Notes under the pieces: model-generated
Seen by the model: only the letters and a program-made list of their open reading frames with translations
Told to the model about the DNA's origin: nothing
Databases searched by the model: none
Assembly: GCF_007785775.2 (NCBI RefSeq)
Contig: NZ_VNIK02000003.1
Coordinates: forward strand, 62,001 to 126,000
DNA from: Flagellimonas hadalis
GTDB taxonomy: Bacteria; Bacteroidota; Bacteroidia; Flavobacteriales; Flavobacteriaceae
Length of the DNA stretch: 64,000 nt
Direction of reading: 5' to 3'
Position numbers and translations under genes: made by a program
Shown here: one piece after another, positions 44,699 through 54,478 of the stretch
Layout: each line of letters begins with the position of its first letter
Position numbering within the stretch: position 1 is the first letter of the stretch

Positions 44699-45478
44699 TC
44701 AAAAATCAAGATGGGAAACTTGGGCATCGGGACAATCAACCAGGCTTTTCAAAACCTCAATGTCCTTATTCGAATAAAAAACAGAGGTCTGGGTATTTCC
44801 ATCGGTCCGAAGTAGGTCATTTTTTTCCAAGACGGCCTTGGTCTGCCGCGCCACCGCCTCACCCGAATCGATGATGGTGATATTTTCGGGCAACAGTTCC
44901 TTCAGTACGGGCAGCAAGTATGGATAATGTGTACAGCCCAACACAAGGCAGTCTATGCGCTGTGCCAACATGGGTTGTAGAATCTCTTCCAATACGGCCT
45001 GCATCTCTTTTGATTGGACCTTTCCTGCTTCAATGAGCTCCACCAGCCCCCTGCCCTCTTGTTCCAAAACGGTTATACCCTCGGCGAACAGCTTGGAGGT
45101 GTTGTGGAACAGACTGCTGGAAAGGGTTCCCTTGGTGGCAAGCACCCCCACTTTTTTGGTCTTGGTCTGCAGTGCAGCTGGTTTAATGGCGGGTTCTATG
45201 CCAATAAAGGGGACATCGTAATTCGCCCTTAAATAGTCTATCGCATTGGTAGTGGCGGTATTGCAGGCCACAACAATGATCTTGCTCCCCCTGCCCAATA
45301 AAAACTCGGTATTCTTGATACTGAGCCGAAGAATTTCCTCTTTGGATTTCTCGCCATAAGGAGCATTGGCACTGTCTGCAAGGTATAGGGTATCCTCAGC
45401 GGGCAGCATTTTGTGGATTTCCTTCCAAATGGAAGTGCCCCCTACGCCTGAATCGAAGATGCCAATCGGTTTGTCCAT
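44699..45478 (-). CDS. murI: Glutamate racemase
   Basis: A 259-residue enzyme supplying D-glutamate for peptidoglycan. Seen: IGIFDSGVGGTSI, the first catalytic Cys in VVACNTATTNA, and the second in LVLGCTHYPYLLP. The ATG at 45478 is chosen over a TTG two codons upstream. It is the distal gene of the envelope block uppS-bamA-ompH-ompH-murI but is separated from ompH by a terminator. Confidence 0.97.
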   Translation of the reverse strand: MDKPIGIFDSGVGGTSIWKEIHKMLPAEDTLYLADSANAPYGEKSKEEILRLSIKNTEFLLGRGSKIIVVACNTATTNAIDYLRANYDVPFIGIEPAIKPAALQTKTKKVGVLATKGTLSSSLFHNTSKLFAEGITVLEQEGRGLVELIEAGKVQSKEMQAVLEEILQPMLAQRIDCLVLGCTHYPYLLPVLKELLPENITIIDSGEAVARQTKAVLEKNDLLRTDGNTQTSVFYSNKDIEVLKSLVDCPDAQVSHLDF

Positions 45479-45509
45479 ACCCAAAAATAAAGACTAAAAA
45501 GTTCATGGA

Positions 45510-45548
45510 ACAAAAAAACCGCTCTTCAATATGGAGAGCGGTTTTTTG
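45510..45548 (-). terminator. Terminator after the second ompH gene
   Basis: AAAAAACCGCTCT/AGAGCGGTTTTTT hairpin 20 bp past the stop, before murI. Confidence 0.87.
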
Positions 45549-45567
45549 AATTGTATACGATATTGGC

Positions 45568-46077
45568 TTAGAAGCCCAATTCTTTCTTTACTTCGGGCAG
45601 AAGGTCTTTTCCTTTGGCCACGATAAGGCTCAATCCTGGGCTGGCATCGATCACATAATCGAATCCTTGTGCAGCGGCCACTTTTTCGATGGCTGCTTTG
45701 GCCTTGTCGGAAATCGGCGCGAACAGCTCCTGTTGTTTTTTCTGCATTTCCTGCATGGCAGCCTGCTCGGCTTCCTGAATGTTTCTTTCGAACCCTTGAA
45801 GCTCTACCGCTCTTTGCTCGTTTTCCTCATTGGTCTTGGAAGTGGCCTCATTTTGGTATTGGGTCAACTTGTTCTGAAGCTCTTTCATGGAGCTTTGTAT
45901 GTCTGCCCTATAGGTTTCCTGCAATTTCTTCAACTCTGCCTGTGCGGCCTTCATCTCCGGCATATCAGACAATAGTTGCTGTACATTGATATGTGCAACC
46001 TTGCTCTGCGCGCTCACAAAACCCGTAGCCGCTACAAACAATACAAGGGCCACAGCAATCCTTTTTACATTTCTCAT
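45568..46077 (-). CDS. OmpH/Skp-family periplasmic chaperone 2
   Basis: A 169-residue exported protein: signal peptide ending VSAQ, then a long alpha-helical coiled-coil (residues about 40-135, KLQETYRADIQSSMKELQN) of the Skp type that holds unfolded outer-membrane proteins. It directly follows a longer OmpH paralogue and bamA, whose substrates it would chaperone. Confidence 0.93.
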   Translation of the reverse strand: MRNVKRIAVALVLFVAATGFVSAQSKVAHINVQQLLSDMPEMKAAQAELKKLQETYRADIQSSMKELQNKLTQYQNEATSKTNEENEQRAVELQGFERNIQEAEQAAMQEMQKKQQELFAPISDKAKAAIEKVAAAQGFDYVIDASPGLSLIVAKGKDLLPEVKKELGF

Positions 46078-46123
46078 GGTTCTAGTTACTATTTTGATAT
46101 TAAATTTAGTGTTTCAATATATG

Positions 46124-46957
46124 TTATTCTATTGAATCTTTTGGTTGTTCCTGCACTTTTTTCCGTTCGTCCAATTTGGCATCACGTTTGGCCTCGCGCT
46201 CTTCCAATAATTTCTTTCTTCGTTCCTCGTAGGCCCTTTTTCGTTCTTCCCTGAGCTTCAATTGTTCAGCTCTCCTATCCTCTATGGCCTTTGCATTGGC
46301 TTGCTGTATGGAGTCCGTCCTTTGCTGGCGATCCAACAGGGCCTCGCTTATTTCTTCCTCTTCTTCCGCATCCTCTTCAATGAACCTATCCAATCGGTTC
46401 TGTTGTTCTTGCTTTGTGTTGGATGCACTTACTTTTCTGGTACGTGCTATTTCCCTTAAAACCAAGTCGCTGACGTCGTGTCTTTTTTCGGAGTACAACA
46501 TTACAACATCTGCCGATTTATCAAAAATAAAATCGTATCTTTTATTGGCGCCTATTTTTTGGACTTCGTTGAAAACCTGGTCCTGAATGGGCTGTATCAA
46601 CAGTTGCTTCTGCATCACCAAATCCCCCTGCGGACCAAAGCGATCCTGTTGATAATCCAGCATCTCCTTTTCCAAGATCTGGATCTCCTCATCCCGTTCG
46701 GCGATAAGCTCATCCGTGAGGAGCACTTTTTCTGCCATCAGATCTTTCTTCATCTGCTCAATGGCGCTCTGCTTCAGCTCTATCTCCTGCTTCCATTTTT
46801 GCGCCTTGATCTCCAACTGTTGGGTGGCATCCCTATATTCCTCCACATTATCAAGGATATACTCCATATCCACGTATCCTATGCGCACCCCGCGTTGGGA
46901 AAACCCATAAAGGGACGTCATAAGGACAACCAATGACAAAAGAACTTTTGTATTCAT
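46124..46957 (-). CDS. OmpH/Skp-family periplasmic chaperone 1
   Basis: A 277-residue paralogue of the next gene: signal peptide ending GFSQ, the OmpH motif RIGYVDMEYIL, a coiled coil from 45 to 130, and a C-terminal extension of roughly 100 residues very rich in Glu, Arg and Lys (EERKRAYEERRKKLLEERE), which is likely a long single helix. Together with bamA upstream and the shorter ompH downstream it forms the outer-membrane assembly operon. Confidence 0.92.
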   Translation of the reverse strand: MNTKVLLSLVVLMTSLYGFSQRGVRIGYVDMEYILDNVEEYRDATQQLEIKAQKWKQEIELKQSAIEQMKKDLMAEKVLLTDELIAERDEEIQILEKEMLDYQQDRFGPQGDLVMQKQLLIQPIQDQVFNEVQKIGANKRYDFIFDKSADVVMLYSEKRHDVSDLVLREIARTRKVSASNTKQEQQNRLDRFIEEDAEEEEEISEALLDRQQRTDSIQQANAKAIEDRRAEQLKLREERKRAYEERRKKLLEEREAKRDAKLDERKKVQEQPKDSIE

Positions 46958-47055
46958 CTTTACTTCCGCTTTTTACATAGAAAATATCGTGCCAAAATAA
47001 ACAATCCATTTATAATGAGCCGTTTAATTAATATCAGGACACTATTTTCCCTTGA

Positions 47056-49731
47056 TTAAAACTGCTGCCCGATGATGAAGTGCGTTTGCCAGCCGCTTGG
47101 TCCGACCGATCCAGGTCTGGCATCGCTATCGAAGCCATAACCAAAATCGATTCCCAAGAGTCCGAATGCCGGCATAAAAATACGCAGCCCCACTCCGGCA
47201 GATCTTTTTAACTCAAACGGATTATAGTCATTAAAATTGTTGAACGAGTTCCCTGCTTCCAAAAATGTAAGCCCATAAATGGATGCGGAGGGTTTCAACG
47301 TGAACGGATAACGGAGCTCCAAGGAGAATTTATTGTATATGGTGCCCCCCTCTTGTTCCAAGTTTCCAGTTATGGCATTGTTGATGTATGGGGTGAGGGA
47401 TTGGTTCTCATAGCCACGCAACTGCACGATATCCCTACCATCCAGGGTGAAGTTTCCAAGACCGTCACCACCCACGTAGAACCGCTCAAAGGGCACATCC
47501 CCGATATCGTGGTTATAGGCTCCCAAAAATCCGAACTCGGCATTGGTACGAAGTACCAGTTTGTCCACCAAACGAGTGTACCAATCACCCTTGAACTTGA
47601 TCTTGTAAAACTCCAACAATTTGAAACGTTCCTCTTCCAATCTTTCCAAATCTCCTCTGAGTTGAGTGTATTCCAATTGTTCTTCCGGTGTAGCATTGTT
47701 AGGATTACCAATTTCACTCAACCTAACTGTTGTAGCATCGATGTCCTCCTTGATTTGTTCAAAGTCCTTGGTGCCAAAAAGGGAATAAGGTGGTGTGAAT
47801 TTGGCCGTAAGCTCAAAGTTGGATCCTGACATTGGGAAAATCCTATTCGGACCTTGAGAGCTCCTGGAAATCCCAATGGTATAGTTAATGGAGTTGGAAC
47901 TACCATTTCCAAAGTTGAACAGACCACTGTTGTAATCGTTGAAATCGTATCGCTGGTAACTCACTGCATGGGATATGGTAAAGAAGTCATCGGGCCATTG
48001 AACCCTTTTGGCCAATCCTGCTGAAACTCCTGTAATGGCAAAACCGCGTGATTTATCCACATCTATCCTGCCCCTGCTGTCATATCCCGTGGCAAATTGC
48101 TGTGTCCTTGAGAGGGAAAGGTTGAACCTTACCGGCTTTTTTCCTCCCAACCAAGGTTCGGAGAAGTTCAAGCTATACACCCTAAAGGTCCTACTGGCCT
48201 GCAAACGCAGGGCAAAGGTCTGGCCATCCCCCATTGGCACAGGCTTGTATGCCTCGCCGTTGAAAATGTTCTTCAATGAAAAGTTACTGAAGGAAAGTCC
48301 AAGGGTACCGATGAAACCTCCGCCGCCAAAACCACCCTGGAGTTCTATTTGACTGGAACCTGCTTCCACGAGACTGTACTGAACGTCCACTGTACCGGCA
48401 TTGGGGTCTGGATTGATGATGTCCGGTTTTATCTGTTCCGCATCGAAAAATCCAAGTTGGCCCAATTCGCGGATACTCCTTACGATATTGTCCTTACTGT
48501 ATTTTTGACCTGGCCTTGTCCGCAGTTCCCTAAAGATCACGTGGTCGTTGGTCTTGTCGTTGCCCACAACGGTCACGTGGTCCAAAAAGGTTTCCTTGCC
48601 CTCAATGATCCTTATCTCAAAATCGATGGTGTCATTCACCGCGGAAACCTCTACGGGATTGATGCTGGAAAAGAGATATCCGTTGTTCTGGTACTGGTTG
48701 GTCAAATCTATGGCATCGGGCTTACTGTCATCGGCAATACGTTCCTTCAACAACACCCCATTATAGGTGTCGCCCTTTTTGATGCCCAAAATTTGGGCCA
48801 ATTGCCTGTCGGTATAGACCGTGTTACCCACAAAGTCGATGTCCCCGAAATAATATTTATTGCCCTCTTCGAGCTTTATCTTCAGGTCGATGTTGTTCTC
48901 ATCCACCTTGGTAAAGGTATCCATCAAGATACGGGCATCCCTGTAGCCTCTTTCGGCATAGGTGTCCATCAAATTGGATAGGTCTTCCCTATAATCTTCC
49001 TCAATGTATTTTGATTTTTTCCAGAACCTATAGAATTTCTTCTTTTTGGTCTTTTTCAAGGATTTGCGGAGTCTCTTGTCCGAAAGCTGGTCATTGCCCT
49101 CAAAAACGATCTTTCTGATCTTGACCTTGTCCCCTTTGTTCAGGTTGATCACCATGTTCTGGACATTGACCCCAGAGGTATCGGCAGCGGTGGCTATGTT
49201 CACCTTTGCATTCAGGTACCCTTGTTTTTTGTATTTGTTCTGGAGGTAGTTTTTGGTGTTGGCTATAAGGCTTTCCGTTATCTTTTTGCCCTTTTTGAGG
49301 TCGGTATCGTTGATGATGTCCTCGACCTTGCGTTTTTTGACACCATACACAGTGACATTGTTCAAGGTAGGGCGTTCTTGGATATAGAGTTCCAAGAAAA
49401 TCTTTTCGCCTTCAATTTTGGTGTAGTACATCTCCACATTGCTGAAGAGATCTAGTCCCCACAATTTTTTGATGACCGCACTGATCTCATCCCCGGGCAC
49501 CGTTATAGGCTGGCCCACACGCAATCCTGTATACGTCTTAACGGTCTGCTCGTTGTAGCTCTGGAGCCCTGTGACCGTCAAATCCCCCAAGATGTATTGT
49601 TTCCCGTCCTCAAACGAGGTTTCCTGGGCCAAGGCCTGACCGGAGAAAAATAATAGGGGGAGAAGTAATTTAAGGTATGAATGTATAGAGTTCCTAATAC
49701 CCTTAATTGAGTTGTTCGCTAGTTTTTCCAA
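47056..49731 (-). CDS. bamA: Outer-membrane protein assembly factor BamA
   Basis: An 891-residue Omp85 protein: signal peptide (ending ALAQ), five POTRA domains (about 45-450), then a 16-stranded barrel ending in FIIGQQF with the terminal Phe. The conserved barrel motif GDGLGNFTLDGRDIVQLRGY (a VRGF/Y-type lid element) is visible. An insert at about 665-720 rich in Glu/Leu (EQLEYTQLRGDLERLEEERF) likely forms an exposed helix. The start overlaps the end of uppS by 29 nt. Confidence 0.95.
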   Translation of the reverse strand: MEKLANNSIKGIRNSIHSYLKLLLPLLFFSGQALAQETSFEDGKQYILGDLTVTGLQSYNEQTVKTYTGLRVGQPITVPGDEISAVIKKLWGLDLFSNVEMYYTKIEGEKIFLELYIQERPTLNNVTVYGVKKRKVEDIINDTDLKKGKKITESLIANTKNYLQNKYKKQGYLNAKVNIATAADTSGVNVQNMVINLNKGDKVKIRKIVFEGNDQLSDKRLRKSLKKTKKKKFYRFWKKSKYIEEDYREDLSNLMDTYAERGYRDARILMDTFTKVDENNIDLKIKLEEGNKYYFGDIDFVGNTVYTDRQLAQILGIKKGDTYNGVLLKERIADDSKPDAIDLTNQYQNNGYLFSSINPVEVSAVNDTIDFEIRIIEGKETFLDHVTVVGNDKTNDHVIFRELRTRPGQKYSKDNIVRSIRELGQLGFFDAEQIKPDIINPDPNAGTVDVQYSLVEAGSSQIELQGGFGGGGFIGTLGLSFSNFSLKNIFNGEAYKPVPMGDGQTFALRLQASRTFRVYSLNFSEPWLGGKKPVRFNLSLSRTQQFATGYDSRGRIDVDKSRGFAITGVSAGLAKRVQWPDDFFTISHAVSYQRYDFNDYNSGLFNFGNGSSNSINYTIGISRSSQGPNRIFPMSGSNFELTAKFTPPYSLFGTKDFEQIKEDIDATTVRLSEIGNPNNATPEEQLEYTQLRGDLERLEEERFKLLEFYKIKFKGDWYTRLVDKLVLRTNAEFGFLGAYNHDIGDVPFERFYVGGDGLGNFTLDGRDIVQLRGYENQSLTPYINNAITGNLEQEGGTIYNKFSLELRYPFTLKPSASIYGLTFLEAGNSFNNFNDYNPFELKRSAGVGLRIFMPAFGLLGIDFGYGFDSDARPGSVGPSGWQTHFIIGQQF

Positions 49732-50443
49732 ATCGTCGTTCTCTATTTTGGTAACTTAATATTGCCTCTACCAAATGATGCTCTCTAAAATCCGGCCAAA
49801 ATACATCAATAAAATATAATTCGGCATACGCAATCTGCCAAAGCAGAAAATTGCTTATCCTGCACTCGCCACTGGTGCGGATTAGCAGGTCCACATCCGG
49901 CAGGAAGTGCGCGTAAAGATGTGTATTTATAACGGCTTCATCAATATTTTCAGGTGAAATTATATTATTTTTAACTTTGGCCGCAATCTGCTGTACGGCT
50001 GTTTTTATCTCTTCCCGAGAGCCATAGCTAAGGGCCAGGGTAACTGTCATCCCTGTATTTTTTGATGTTTTGGAAATGACCTCCTCCAATTCCTTGCGCA
50101 CTTTCACGGGCAAAGTGTCCATTTTACCGATGGCCTTCAACCGTATATTGTTCTTGTGCAAGGTCTTGAGTTCTTTTTTCAATGCACTCACCAACAGTTT
50201 CATCAAGGTATCCACCTCAATCTTTGGCCGATTCCAGTTTTCAGTGGAAAAAGCGTATAGGGTCAGAAAGGGAATCTGGAGCTTGGCACAGCTTTCCACG
50301 GTTTGCCTCACGGACTCCACGCCATTCTCATGGCCAAAGACCCTGAGTTTGCCCCGCTGCTTGGCCCAACGACCGTTACCGTCCATGATGATGGCCACGT
50401 GTTGGGGAAGTCTGTCCTTGTTTACGTCCTCTAGTGTGTGCAT
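49703..50443 (-). CDS. uppS: Isoprenyl (undecaprenyl) diphosphate synthase
   Basis: A 246-residue cis-prenyltransferase making the C55 lipid carrier for cell-wall synthesis. Seen: HVAIIMDGNGRWAKQRG with catalytic Asp, FSTENWNRP, and the C-terminal DLLIRTSGECRISNFLLWQ and FWPDF. The start at 50443 leaves 2 bp to the DUF6089 stop; an ATG five codons upstream would overlap that gene. It precedes bamA, an arrangement widespread in Gram-negative envelope loci. Confidence 0.96.
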   Translation of the reverse strand: MHTLEDVNKDRLPQHVAIIMDGNGRWAKQRGKLRVFGHENGVESVRQTVESCAKLQIPFLTLYAFSTENWNRPKIEVDTLMKLLVSALKKELKTLHKNNIRLKAIGKMDTLPVKVRKELEEVISKTSKNTGMTVTLALSYGSREEIKTAVQQIAAKVKNNIISPENIDEAVINTHLYAHFLPDVDLLIRTSGECRISNFLLWQIAYAELYFIDVFWPDFREHHLVEAILSYQNRERRFGKTSEQLN

Positions 50444-50445
50444 TC

Positions 50446-51129
50446 TTATTGAAAACAATCCTGGCAGGGCTTGCGTCCAAAGGTATACGTGAGCGTAAAA
50501 CCTGTAAAGACATACCAGTCATCGCTCAATATGTTCCCGAACCGGAACTGCTCAAAATTGGAACCTTCGGGATTGCTTGCGTCCAAATTGTCCGTAAACG
50601 TGTACCTGGCCCCAATTTCGGCGCCGAGGATCAGGAATTGATTTAACCGATACTTTGCCCCAACCGTCATTGGAATTGCAAAACTACCTTCTTTTTGGTT
50701 AATATCCTGCACTTGAAGGGCATCAATATAATTAAAATCGTATCTGAAGTAGGTGAGACCCGTGTAAAGGTAAGGTGTGAAGGCCGGTCCGAGCTTGTGC
50801 AGATTATATTCCACAAAGTTGATCTCCAGCCCCAAGGAGGCTTCTAGAACGGAATTGTCCACGATATAGGCCCGTTCCTGTCTGGATTCCATGCCGGATT
50901 TTGTATCGTCTGCCGTAAAGTCCCCATAGATGACACTGGCGCGCCATGCATACCTTTTACTTTTGTTCCATTTGAAGATACCGCCAAAGGCCGGACCTGA
51001 AGGCAATATATAGTTCGTCCTTCCCACATCGCCCACCATATTGGCACCACCGGCAAACACCCCCACCTCATAGGTCTGGGCACTGAGCTTGACCACACAG
51101 CATAGAAAAACCGCCAAAACTATCCGCAT
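50446..51129 (-). CDS. DUF6089 outer-membrane beta-barrel protein
   Basis: A 227-residue exported protein: signal peptide ending KLSAQ, then alternating hydrophobic strands with aromatic belts (YEVGVFAGGANMVGDVGR; VFTGFTLTYTFG), consistent with an eight-stranded barrel. A C-terminal Cys-x-x-Cys (KPCQDCFQ) follows the last strand. The family sits next to uppS in many flavobacteria; its function is unknown. ATG 51129 is preferred over a TTG three codons upstream. Confidence 0.88.
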   Translation of the reverse strand: MRIVLAVFLCCVVKLSAQTYEVGVFAGGANMVGDVGRTNYILPSGPAFGGIFKWNKSKRYAWRASVIYGDFTADDTKSGMESRQERAYIVDNSVLEASLGLEINFVEYNLHKLGPAFTPYLYTGLTYFRYDFNYIDALQVQDINQKEGSFAIPMTVGAKYRLNQFLILGAEIGARYTFTDNLDASNPEGSNFEQFRFGNILSDDWYVFTGFTLTYTFGRKPCQDCFQ

Positions 51130-51241
51130 ACTATCCAAAAAATTTCACGTGTTAAGAGTAAAGGAAGGTCAATAAGTACGATGTTTGCATTGTTCTCCTT
51201 TGTTAAACAGTTTTTCGCTCCTTTTATTGTTTTTGATGGGT

Positions 51242-52123
51242 TCAATTGCGCCTATCTTCCCCCCAAAGCAATTTGTTGCGCAATGTTTTCAAGAAGCTTT
51301 CCGATTTGTACTCTATCATTTTTATGACAACGTCCGATTTTCTGATCTTGATTTCCTTGCCGTTGGGAATGTCTGCTATTCTGGAATCCAGGGACACCAA
51401 ATGGGTCTTTTCCCTTCCGGAAACCTTGAGCCTGATCTGGGTATCATCGGAAATGACCAAGGGGCGGGCATTCAGGTTGTGTGGCGCAATCGGTGTAAGC
51501 ACCAAGGATTTTGCCGTTGGGGCTATCACAGGACCGCCACAGCTCAGGGAGTAGCCCGTAGATCCCGTAGGCGTGGAGACAATCAGTCCATCCGCCCAGT
51601 ATGAAGTGAGGTATTCATCGTTCAGGTAGGTTTCCACGGTGATCATGGAAGTGGTGTCCTTTCGGCTGACGGTGACTTCGTTCAGTGCAAAGTTGAGTCC
51701 GTTGAACTCATCCAGATCGGAGTTCAGTTCCACCTCAACCAAAGCACGTTCCTCTATAGTATAATGCCCGGCCACAAATTCCGTGACAAGTTTACGTACG
51801 TTTTCCTTTTTGAAGGTGGACAAAAAGCCCAACCTGCCCGTGTTCACCCCCACAATGGGAATGCCCAGGTCCTTAATATAGGTAACGGCCCGCAACATGG
51901 TGCCGTCCCCTCCAAAACTCACGAACATGTCAAAAGTGGAATCCAATCCTTTGGATTGGGAAAAAGTACCTTGGATATGCCCATTGGTGGAACTGGAAAT
52001 CAATCGGTTGAATTTTTCCTCCACAAATATGCTGGCATTCAACTTTAGGAGCTCATCCAGCAGTTCCTCCACACATCGTTTGTCTTCTTCCAGAAAAGTT
52101 TGACCATAGATGGCTACCTTCAT
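51242..52123 (-). CDS. nadK: NAD kinase
   Basis: A 293-residue kinase making NADP. Seen: the GGDGT motif in VSFGGDGTMLRAVTY, GVNTGRLGFLS, and the C-terminal TPTGSTGYSLSCGGP. The start at 52123 (MKVAIYGQTF) is the family N terminus and lies 1 bp from the stop of the upstream CBS gene, indicating coupling. Confidence 0.97.
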   Translation of the reverse strand: MKVAIYGQTFLEEDKRCVEELLDELLKLNASIFVEEKFNRLISSSTNGHIQGTFSQSKGLDSTFDMFVSFGGDGTMLRAVTYIKDLGIPIVGVNTGRLGFLSTFKKENVRKLVTEFVAGHYTIEERALVEVELNSDLDEFNGLNFALNEVTVSRKDTTSMITVETYLNDEYLTSYWADGLIVSTPTGSTGYSLSCGGPVIAPTAKSLVLTPIAPHNLNARPLVISDDTQIRLKVSGREKTHLVSLDSRIADIPNGKEIKIRKSDVVIKMIEYKSESFLKTLRNKLLWGEDRRN

Positions 52124-52124
52124 G

Positions 52125-52781
52125 CTAAACGTTAAGATATTTTTCAAGATAGTCCGATCGCTGTTTGAGATCTTCCATAAATTGATCGTCGCTGTTGCCA
52201 AATACAATGGTATAGTTGTACCGCCTAAAGGTTTGGGTCACCTCATTGAGGCTCTGCGTTCCTATCTTAAGGGTAATCTGCACCACATCGTTCTCGGAAT
52301 CCGTGATGAAGGCGCCCAACAACCGGGCATTGTTGCTCTCCACAATCTGGGCAATCTCACTGAAGGAATAGTCCTTGATGCCCGTGGAAACAACCAAAAT
52401 GGCTCCGGGCTCCCTAAAAAACGGGGTGTCAATGAAAACACTGACAATATCCTCTAGCCGATAATAGCCCAGAATGACCTGGTTCTCGTCCAGAACGGGC
52501 AAAATGTTGGACTCGTTCCTGGAGAACATTTCCAGCACATCCAACCAAGCCGTTTCCTTGGTCACAAAGAATCCTTCCACTTCGTACCTGAAATCCTCAA
52601 TTTTCTTTTCAGGTTCAAAACAGGCAAGGTCGTTTTCGGACAACAGCCCCAAATAAATCCCATTTTCAGTGACGGCCACATGCGAAAAAGTAGTCTCCTC
52701 AAAAAACTTGATGACATCCTTCAAGGTCTCCGAAACCTCAAAAACGGGAACATTGGTCACAATTTGGTCTTGTATGTACAT
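52125..52781 (-). CDS. CBS-domain protein
   Basis: A 218-residue cytoplasmic protein with two CBS motifs (residues 1-60 and 65-125; FSHVAVTENGIYLGLLSEND and NILPVLDENQVILGYYRLED), followed by an ACT-like region (about 130-205) ending in VFGNSD. CBS pairs usually bind adenine nucleotides, which would suit an upstream neighbour of NAD kinase. The ligand is not known. Confidence 0.88.
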   Translation of the reverse strand: MYIQDQIVTNVPVFEVSETLKDVIKFFEETTFSHVAVTENGIYLGLLSENDLACFEPEKKIEDFRYEVEGFFVTKETAWLDVLEMFSRNESNILPVLDENQVILGYYRLEDIVSVFIDTPFFREPGAILVVSTGIKDYSFSEIAQIVESNNARLLGAFITDSENDVVQITLKIGTQSLNEVTQTFRRYNYTIVFGNSDDQFMEDLKQRSDYLEKYLNV

Positions 52782-52867
52782 GACAGTTCTATTAGGTGCA
52801 AAATACTAATTTAAAATGGCAAAAGGCGTGCCTAATCCTTATTTTTGCCTATCTAAAAAAGAACTTT

Positions 52868-53584
52868 ATGACAAAGTTGAGCGTCAACATCAACAAACTG
52901 GCAACTTTACGGAATTCCCGCGGCGGCAATGTACCCGACCTGATCACTTCGGCCCAGGACATTGAGGCGTTCGGGGCAGAAGGAATTACCATCCACCCCA
53001 GACCGGATGAACGCCACATACGCTACCAAGATGCCAAGGACCTCAAGAAAATCGTCACCACCGAATTCAATATAGAAGGCAATCCTGTGCCCAAGTTCAT
53101 CGACCTGGTCTTGGAGGTAAAGCCCACCCAGGTCACACTGGTTCCCGATGCGGAAGATGCCATCACTTCCAATGCCGGATGGGACACCCAAAAACACAAG
53201 GATTTCTTGGTGGACGTCATTAAAACATTCAAGGAAAATGGCATCCGGACCTCCATTTTTGTGGACCCTGATGTGGAGATGGTGAAGGGAGCCGCCAAAA
53301 CGGGCACGGACAGAATAGAACTCTATACCGAAAGTTTCGCGCATCAATTCGCCGAAGGCCACAAAGAAAAGAGCATAGCCCCTTTTGCCGAGGCGGCCAA
53401 AATGGCACATCAACTCGGATTGGGCATCAATGCAGGACACGACCTCAATCTGGACAACATCAAATTTTTCAAGGAACACATCCCCCATCTTTTGGAAGTT
53501 TCCATTGGGCACGCCCTGATCTGCGAATCCATTTATTTGGGCCTTGAAAATGTGATCAATATGTATTTACACCGACTGAAATAA
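52868..53584 (+). CDS. pdxJ: Pyridoxine 5'-phosphate synthase
   Basis: A 238-residue TIM-barrel enzyme closing the pyridoxine ring. Seen: [32 protein letters not shown], and the C-terminal [20 protein letters not shown]. The start at 52868 aligns with the family. It is transcribed divergently from the CBS-nadK pair; its stop overlaps the next ATG by one base. Confidence 0.97.
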   Translation: MTKLSVNINKLATLRNSRGGNVPDLITSAQDIEAFGAEGITIHPRPDERHIRYQDAKDLKKIVTTEFNIEGNPVPKFIDLVLEVKPTQVTLVPDAEDAITSNAGWDTQKHKDFLVDVIKTFKENGIRTSIFVDPDVEMVKGAAKTGTDRIELYTESFAHQFAEGHKEKSIAPFAEAAKMAHQLGLGINAGHDLNLDNIKFFKEHIPHLLEVSIGHALICESIYLGLENVINMYLHRLK

Positions 53585-54354
53585 TGGAACTTTTACATTC
53601 AAAAATATTGGGAGAAGGCAAACCATTTGTGATCCTACATGGTTTCTTGGGCATGTCCGATAACTGGAAGACCCTCGGCGCCCAATATGCCGAAAATGGA
53701 TATGAGGTGCATTTGCTGGACCAGCGCAACCATGGCAAAAGTTTTCATTCCCCTGATTTTGAATACGAACTGCTTGCCAAGGACGTGCAGGATTATATGG
53801 CGCACCACAAAATTGCTCCAGCCATAGTACTAGGCCACTCCATGGGCGGCAAAACGGCAATGCAATTGGCCACCTCCCACCCCGAATTGGTCTCCAAGCT
53901 CATCATTGCGGACATTGCGCCCAAGTTCTATCCCCCACATCACCAAGATATTGTTGACGGATTGGCCACATTGGATTTTGACCAAATAACAAGCCGCAGC
54001 GAGGCCGATGAGATCCTTTCCAAAAGCATCAGGAATTTTGGAGTGAGGCAGTTCCTCTTGAAAAACCTGTATTGGGTGGAACAGGGAAAATTGGGGTTCC
54101 GCTTCAATTTTGGGGTGCTCAGGAACAAAATGGAAGAGATCGGGGACAATATCAGCCCCACGGCCCTCTACGAAGGCCCTACCCTTTTCCTACGGGGAGA
54201 CCGTTCCGAATACATCCAACCTACTGATCTTCCCGAGATCAAAAAACATTTCCCCAACGCACATATTGAAACCGTGGACAATGCGGGACACTGGCTGCAT
54301 GCGGAAAACCCCGAACAGTTTTTCGAGAAAAGCCTCCATTTCCTAAATTCCTAA
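53584..54354 (+). CDS. Alpha/beta-fold hydrolase (YbfF-like)
   Basis: A 256-residue esterase-like protein. Seen: HGFLGMSDNWKTLG (oxyanion loop), DQRNHGKSFHSP, the nucleophile elbow GHSMGGKTA, and the terminal NAGHWLHAENP with catalytic His. It resembles E. coli YbfF-type acyl-CoA/ester hydrolases. Start and pdxJ stop share one base (TAATG), so it is translationally coupled to pdxJ, but a link to vitamin B6 is not evident. Confidence 0.92.
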   Translation: MELLHSKILGEGKPFVILHGFLGMSDNWKTLGAQYAENGYEVHLLDQRNHGKSFHSPDFEYELLAKDVQDYMAHHKIAPAIVLGHSMGGKTAMQLATSHPELVSKLIIADIAPKFYPPHHQDIVDGLATLDFDQITSRSEADEILSKSIRNFGVRQFLLKNLYWVEQGKLGFRFNFGVLRNKMEEIGDNISPTALYEGPTLFLRGDRSEYIQPTDLPEIKKHFPNAHIETVDNAGHWLHAENPEQFFEKSLHFLNS

Positions 54355-54369
54355 AATTTCACCCTTTTT

Positions 54370-54385
54370 ATTATGCATGCATAAT
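54370..54385. promoter_or_regulatory. Palindrome upstream of the GDSL lipoprotein gene
   Basis: ATTATGCATGCATAAT, identical to the core of the 30-bp palindrome at the etfBA promoter. It lies 16 bp upstream of the -33 element at 54402. Confidence 0.65.
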
Positions 54386-54401
54386 TTTTTTATCCATTTA
54401 A

Positions 54402-54432
54402 TTGTCTGTATAACAATTTTGATATAGCTTTG
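54402..54432 (+). promoter_or_regulatory. Promoter of the GDSL lipoprotein gene
   Basis: TTG at 54402-54404, 20 nt, then TAGCTTTG (54425-54432), a good Bacteroidota -33/-7 pair 46 bp upstream of the ATG. Confidence 0.6.
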
Positions 54433-54478
54433 GTTAATTCTGGTTTTATCAGGAACTAACTCTAACAGATTATTCAAT

